Shown here: positions 7,620 to 10,774 of the stretch, piece after piece
Numbering within the stretch: the stretch's first letter is position 1
How the letters are laid out: every line of letters begins with the position of its first letter
Source: Candidatus Cloacimonadota bacterium
Lineage (GTDB): Bacteria > Cloacimonadota > Cloacimonadia > Cloacimonadales > Cloacimonadaceae
Direction of reading: 5' to 3'
NCBI GenBank assembly: GCA_012519465.1
Contig: JAAYQD010000081.1
Coordinates: 1-10,774 of the forward strand
Length of the DNA: 10,774 nt
The notes under the pieces: model-generated
The model's input: only the letters and a program-made list of their open reading frames with translations
Database searches by the model: none
Told to the model about the DNA's origin: nothing
Made by a program: the position numbers and the translations under genes

Positions 7620-7695
7620 CTGCCAGATTCATAATGATTTGAATGTCAACTTGTCTTGGTTCATCTAACGATTAGCGCACGCTTTACCATGTTCT
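7620..7695. other. Short non-coding gap
   Basis: This is the left part of the 176-base gap between the SDR and GNAT genes; the right part holds a gene remnant. I see no hairpin with a U run, no RNA gene and no complete promoter. A TTGACA-like hexamer (minus strand, 7649-7644) has no matching -10 box at normal spacing. Confidence 0.4.
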
Positions 7696-7818
7696 TCAGC
7701 TTCTACCGGTATCGGTGAGATAGAGCACCTGGGTATAATCTATATCGAAGTAAATCTCGCCGATGATGCCTTTAAGCTGATGGTAAAGATAACCTCTATA
7801 CCAATCCGCCACTGACAT
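7696..7818 (-). pseudogene. Remnant of another protein gene, perhaps the C-terminal part of a polysaccharide deacetylase-like protein
   Basis: An open frame of 40 codons on the minus strand overlaps the last 23 bases of the SDR gene in another frame and ends with TGA at 7698-7696. From about 7797 it reads YLYHQLKGIIGEIYFDIDYT and then QVLYLTDTGRS. This looks like real protein sequence. The YFDIDYTQVLYLTDTGR stretch resembles a conserved segment I associate with some deacetylase-like proteins (usually YLTDTGRRW), but this is from memory. The codon after GRS is TGA, where the family would have TGG, so a nonsense change or a nearby frameshift is possible. Neither a full upstream domain nor a downstream extension is present. 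I read it as debris of a gene interrupted when the SDR/FabH segment was joined here. Confidence 0.5.
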
Positions 7819-8479
7819 CTATACAGCTGCCTGTAATATAATCTGCAGCTAAAAGGTATTCCACGGTATAAAGGATATTTATAGGATCGCCTAATCTTTG
7901 CATGGGGATTTCCTCTATGATCTTATTCAACATTTCTGAGGGCACATCCTGAATCATTCCAATGTCAAAGTATCCCAGATTAATTGTATTAATCGTAATA
8001 CCATGGGTAGCATTTTCTTTTGCCACTGCTTTAGAAAGTCCCCAAAGTGCAGATTTTGAAGCAGCATAGGCACTCGTGCCTAAAACCCCCTTCTGGGGCA
8101 CAACAGAAGAGAAGAGAATGATTCTGCCAAACCTTCTTTTACGCATAAGAGGGAGGATCTCTTTCAGAATAGCTTGCACACCATAAAGATTTGTTTCAAT
8201 CACTTTCTGCCATTTTTCACTTTTGCTTTTATGTATCATGCTATTGTAATTTATCCCAACACAAAAGATTAGTGCAAGGTCATCATCCTCCCTGCTGTTT
8301 GATGAGATCCAAGATGTTACTTCATCTTGAGAACTAATATCCACTTTAGCCATAAAATGTTTCGTGGCAACAGAAGGAGGTCTACTATTGTATGAACCAT
8401 ATACCTGATGCTGTGTGGACAGCATCTCTGCCAAATAACTGCCGATTCCTCCAGAAGCTCCGGCTATAAATATTTTCAA
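7796..8479 (-). CDS. SDR oxidoreductase, FabG-like 3-ketoacyl reductase
   Basis: The 227-residue classical SDR is slightly shorter than typical FabG (about 245). The NAD(P)-binding motif GASGGIG lies at 7-13 and D47 sits in KVDISS. The active site has N97 (ETNLYG), S125 (LFSSVV), Y138 and K142 (YAASK). The C-terminal pattern IPMQRLGDP...ITGSCIDVSGG is typical of FabG and its relatives. FabG reduces 3-ketoacyl-ACP to 3-hydroxyacyl-ACP with NADPH. The adjoining FabH-type synthase, ending 4 bases upstream, supports an acyl substrate, although many SDRs of this type reduce sugars instead. The start is TTG (8477-8479), justified by GGAG eight bases upstream inside the end of the synthase gene and by the Rossmann motif at residue 7. 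Translational coupling to that gene is likely. Confidence 0.88.
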   Translation of the reverse strand: MKIFIAGASGGIGSYLAEMLSTQHQVYGSYNSRPPSVATKHFMAKVDISSQDEVTSWISSNSREDDDLALIFCVGINYNSMIHKSKSEKWQKVIETNLYGVQAILKEILPLMRKRRFGRIILFSSVVPQKGVLGTSAYAASKSALWGLSKAVAKENATHGITINTINLGYFDIGMIQDVPSEMLNKIIEEIPMQRLGDPINILYTVEYLLAADYITGSCIDVSGGLV

Positions 8480-8483
8480 ATCT

Positions 8484-9476
8484 CTAACTCCATCTAATCA
8501 AGGAAGCACCATATGTCCAACCTGACCCCACTGCGGCAAATAATACCAATGTTCCAGGCTTCAATTTTCCAGCCTTGTTCACCTCGTCCAATAAAATTGG
8601 GATGGTTCCGCCTGATGTGTTGGCATACCTATCCATGTTGGTCATTACTTTTTCAAAAGGCATACCAATTACACTGGCAGTTTCTTTTAAGATATTGATA
8701 CTTGGCTGATGTGGAATCAGATAATCCACTTCATCAATGCTGATTCCAGTATCCGCCAAAACCTGATTGATAGCTTTAGGAAGTACTTTTACCCCAGTTT
8801 CATAAACGGCTTTTCCTACCATTTGGAAATAACGATGTCCTGCATCAACGTTTTCATGGCTGAGTGGGTACTCAGAACCACCTCCAGGGATAGTAAAGTT
8901 CCATTTCCCACGCCCATCTGTATAAAGCCGGAATGCCAAAAACCCAGTATCTGATTCTGTAAAGCTGAGTACGGCAGCACCTGCCCCATCACCAAAGAAC
9001 ACACAATCACGTCTATTCCAATCTATTATTTTGGAAAAAGTATCGGCACCAATAACCAGCACATTATTGAATATTCCCGTGGCTACATATTGGGCAGCAG
9101 TCGAAATTCCAAAGAGAAAACCGGAACATACAGCCGCAAGATCAAAAGCCACAGAATTGTATGCTTGAATCTTGTCCTGCACAATAGCTGCAGTGGAAGG
9201 TGCCAACCTATCTGGAGTGGAGGTGGCTACTATTATTAGATCAATGTCATCTGGTGTTAGCCCTGCGGATTCAATTGCTTTCAATCCGGCTTTTGTAGCT
9301 AAATCGCTGGTAGGCTGGTCAGCTGCTGCCACTCGACGTTCTTTGATCCCCAGGTTTTCGTAAACCCATTTTGCATTAGTGGGGGCAATGCTTTCTAAGT
9401 ACTCATTAGTATAAATCGTTTCTGGAACGTAGGATCCAGTTCCAATGATGTGTACGTTTCTGGTTAATTGCTTCAT
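8484..9476 (-). CDS. Beta-ketoacyl-ACP synthase III (FabH-like)
   Basis: The 330-residue length is normal for the family. The Cys-His-Asn triad is complete: C117 in DLAAVCSGF, H256 in YLIPHQPS, and N286 in RYANTSGGTIP. The loop NLGIKERRVA (41-50) and the glycine-rich end AAVGSGWTYGASL are also typical. FabH condenses acetyl-CoA (or another acyl-CoA) with malonyl-ACP to give a 3-ketoacyl-ACP in the cytoplasm. Its place between a beta-helix acyltransferase and a FabG-like reductase, far from other fatty-acid genes as far as the window shows, suggests a dedicated copy that makes a short acyl group for sugar decoration instead of housekeeping lipid synthesis; that is inference. FabH-like enzymes can also act as acyltransferases. 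An AGGAGT ribosome-binding site lies about 6 bases before the ATG. The upstream gene ends 16 bases away. Confidence 0.93.
   Translation of the reverse strand: MKQLTRNVHIIGTGSYVPETIYTNEYLESIAPTNAKWVYENLGIKERRVAAADQPTSDLATKAGLKAIESAGLTPDDIDLIIVATSTPDRLAPSTAAIVQDKIQAYNSVAFDLAAVCSGFLFGISTAAQYVATGIFNNVLVIGADTFSKIIDWNRRDCVFFGDGAGAAVLSFTESDTGFLAFRLYTDGRGKWNFTIPGGGSEYPLSHENVDAGHRYFQMVGKAVYETGVKVLPKAINQVLADTGISIDEVDYLIPHQPSINILKETASVIGMPFEKVMTNMDRYANTSGGTIPILLDEVNKAGKLKPGTLVLFAAVGSGWTYGASLIRWS
8488..8491 (-). promoter_or_regulatory. Ribosome-binding site for the TTG-started SDR gene
   Basis: The minus strand reads GGAG here, 8 bases before the TTG at 8479. It sits in the final codons of the FabH-type gene, so it both decides the start and suggests coupled translation. 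Confidence 0.7.
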
Positions 9477-9492
9477 AACTTACTCCTAAGTC

Positions 9493-10125
9493 TTAAAAAC
9501 CGTATTCTGCCAGTCTTTTTTTCATTATGGCATTAAAATCTACTTCGTTATAGTTCTTCTTTAGTTGGGGAGCGATATCTCTTTTTACTTGGGCAGGAAT
9601 GCCTGCAGCAAACACAAATGGTGGAATAGATTTGGTCACAACGCTTCCCGATGCGATAATCGAGCCCTCACCAATGGTCACTCCGGGCAGAATAGTCACA
9701 TTAATTGCAACCCACACGTTTTTACCGATTATTACGGGTGCTACAAATGCTTCGGATATTTCAGAATGATACACCAAGGGCTTGGTATGGGTAAGAATAA
9801 AATTATTGCCAGCAATAGAGCTGCCTCTGCCAATTGATACGAAATATGGATAAACATCATCGATGGTAACCATAGGGCCGATATGGACGTCTTTGGCAAT
9901 TCTCACACCACGCATTTTTTGTAATTTCACGCGCACCCCATTGAAAGGCAGCACCCTGGAAACCACTTGCAACATGTGATCCTTCAATCTGGATGCCAAA
10001 AAACGGCTCTTAGCAAAGCAACCTTTGTAGCCATGTTCCTTTGTGGTATGTTTAAGGGCTGAAAAAAAACCGCGTTCCACATGATAAGGAAGAGCCTGTT
10101 TTTTAACTTTTAAATATGCTTTCAT
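9493..10125 (-). CDS. Acyltransferase with left-handed beta-helix (hexapeptide repeats)
   Basis: The 210-residue product starts with a basic, helical N-terminal region (about 1-70), then has hexapeptide repeats from about 75 to 166 (VRIAKDVHIGPMVTID, VIIGKNVWVAINVTILPGV, TIGEGSIIASGSVVTKSI), and closes with the usual FAAGIPAQVKR segment. H113 in ILTHTKP is a likely catalytic histidine. The family (as in WbbJ and galactoside acetyltransferase) forms trimers and moves acetyl or longer acyl groups from CoA or ACP to sugar hydroxyls or amines. The two immediately downstream genes could make a 3-hydroxyacyl donor, so this enzyme may use that instead of acetyl-CoA; this is a hypothesis. An AAGGA ribosome-binding site lies 6 bases before the ATG. 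The product has no signal peptide and should be cytoplasmic. Confidence 0.88.
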   Translation of the reverse strand: MKAYLKVKKQALPYHVERGFFSALKHTTKEHGYKGCFAKSRFLASRLKDHMLQVVSRVLPFNGVRVKLQKMRGVRIAKDVHIGPMVTIDDVYPYFVSIGRGSSIAGNNFILTHTKPLVYHSEISEAFVAPVIIGKNVWVAINVTILPGVTIGEGSIIASGSVVTKSIPPFVFAAGIPAQVKRDIAPQLKKNYNEVDFNAIMKKRLAEYGF

Positions 10126-10150
10126 TCTTCATCCTTACTTAAATAACACT

Positions 10151-10774
10151 CTATCCATCAAAAACTCTGTCCACGTAATCATGCATAGTAGAGAAATGAT
10201 AATCATGTTTTGCATAAAAAGCAATTAGGGATTCATACAAGGGCAAGGCCTTCTCACCCAAGTTTTTCACTTTCAGTTTTGCACGTAACAAATCATTCAA
10301 AACATACGCCAAAGGATTGGCAGATCTACGCTTAATTGTTCTGGCCTGATCATCTTCGTCTATCAATTCATTGGGATGAATCACAAATACAACGGGCTTT
10401 CCATTCATCTTCGTTTCAACATCTAAAAGGTTCCTCTGAAAACTTGTAATTAATGGCATAAGTCTCATTGTAGTACCTGCATAAGGTATCAGCGTTGCAG
10501 AAAGCGGCAGTTCCACCAATTTGCTTTGTCCTTTTTTGAATATATTATTTTTATTTACCCTATATGGCAGGCGTGGAGCGTTTAGAAATCTTAATTTTTG
10601 TCTGGAACCAAATGACAAAAAGAAATCAAAGCGTTGTGAGGCAATGGAACTATCAATCCTGAAGCCTGTTTCCAATAATGCCTTTGCAGTAATATCAGCC
10701 ACTCGCAAAGCAGGGGCTCGAAAAGAGATAACTTCCTGGCCGCTAATATCTTCCAATAATTTTTTGGAATACTC
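10151..10774 (-). CDS. Polysaccharide deacetylase (CE4-like), C-terminal part
   Basis: The gene enters from beyond the right edge of the window. The frame is open to base 10774, adding EYSKKL upstream of the residues that begin LEDISGQEV. The visible 207 residues include ISFRAPALRV, the Arg/Pro-containing third motif of CE4 enzymes in the form common to exopolysaccharide-locus deacetylases. A later VIHPNELIDEDD resembles the HPWE motif near the end of such proteins, and the tail is ESLIAFYAKHDYHFSTMHDY. The TFDDG metal site must lie upstream and cannot be checked. The role is probably removal of acetyl groups from an amino sugar in the glycan or a lipid-linked precursor. The next gene starts 25 bases after its stop, so they are likely cotranscribed. 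It is distinct from the second deacetylase at 5625-6551, whose motif 3 is FAYPNG. Confidence 0.85.
   Translation of the reverse strand, partial: EYSKKLLEDISGQEVISFRAPALRVADITAKALLETGFRIDSSIASQRFDFFLSFGSRQKLRFLNAPRLPYRVNKNNIFKKGQSKLVELPLSATLIPYAGTTMRLMPLITSFQRNLLDVETKMNGKPVVFVIHPNELIDEDDQARTIKRRSANPLAYVLNDLLRAKLKVKNLGEKALPLYESLIAFYAKHDYHFSTMHDYVDRVFDG

Noticed and set aside
7644..7649. TTGACA hexamer on the minus strand upstream of the GNAT gene as a promoter
   Set aside because: No TATAAT-like hexamer lies 16-18 bases downstream. The nearest AT-rich candidate (TTATGA) is only 9 bases away.

Overview
The window looks like a cell-surface polysaccharide (O-antigen, capsule or exopolysaccharide) locus from a Gram-negative bacterium of the Fibrobacterota-Chlorobiota-Bacteroidota (FCB) group. 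My best guess is Candidatus Cloacimonadota. The pointers are a secreted multidomain protein ending in a type A (type IX secretion system, T9SS) sorting domain with a YPNPFNP motif, the style of the domain just before it, moderate GC content, and tight same-strand gene packing. This placement rests on family style; no marker gene is present.

Layout. A plus-strand thioredoxin-like gene ends at 122. A convergent intergenic region (123-331) follows, with two clear hairpin terminators. Everything else is on the minus strand and reads from right to left, apparently as one long transcription unit that enters from beyond 10774 and ends at the 268-305 terminator. In transcription order: a CE4 polysaccharide deacetylase (5' part outside the window), a left-handed beta-helix acyltransferase, a FabH-type ketoacyl synthase, a FabG-type SDR reductase with a TTG start, a 176-base gap holding a gene remnant, a GNAT acyltransferase, a second CE4 deacetylase, an extended-SDR UDP-sugar 4-epimerase with a GTG start, a membrane-anchored sugar-phosphate transferase of unusual architecture, and an 886-residue exported peptidylarginine-deiminase-family protein with a T9SS-type tail. 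Most gaps are 0-42 bases.

How the genes may work together. The epimerase can supply a UDP-N-acetylhexosamine or related sugar. The sugar transferase would load the first sugar phosphate onto a lipid carrier. The two deacetylases, the beta-helix acyltransferase and the GNAT protein would trim or decorate amino sugars. FabH plus the SDR could make a short 3-hydroxyacyl group (for example 3-hydroxybutyryl) as the decoration; this is inference. The last gene encodes a surface or secreted deiminase. Its visible catalytic residues and an Arg-Pro-Arg motif resemble Porphyromonas gingivalis PPAD more than agmatine deiminase, and it is the most interesting item here.

The right part (about 6.6-10.7 kb) looks more AT-rich than 3.0-5.6 kb. 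Together with the remnant at 7696-7818 this suggests that the locus was assembled by recombination. I saw no tRNA, rRNA, insertion sequence, CRISPR array or integrase.
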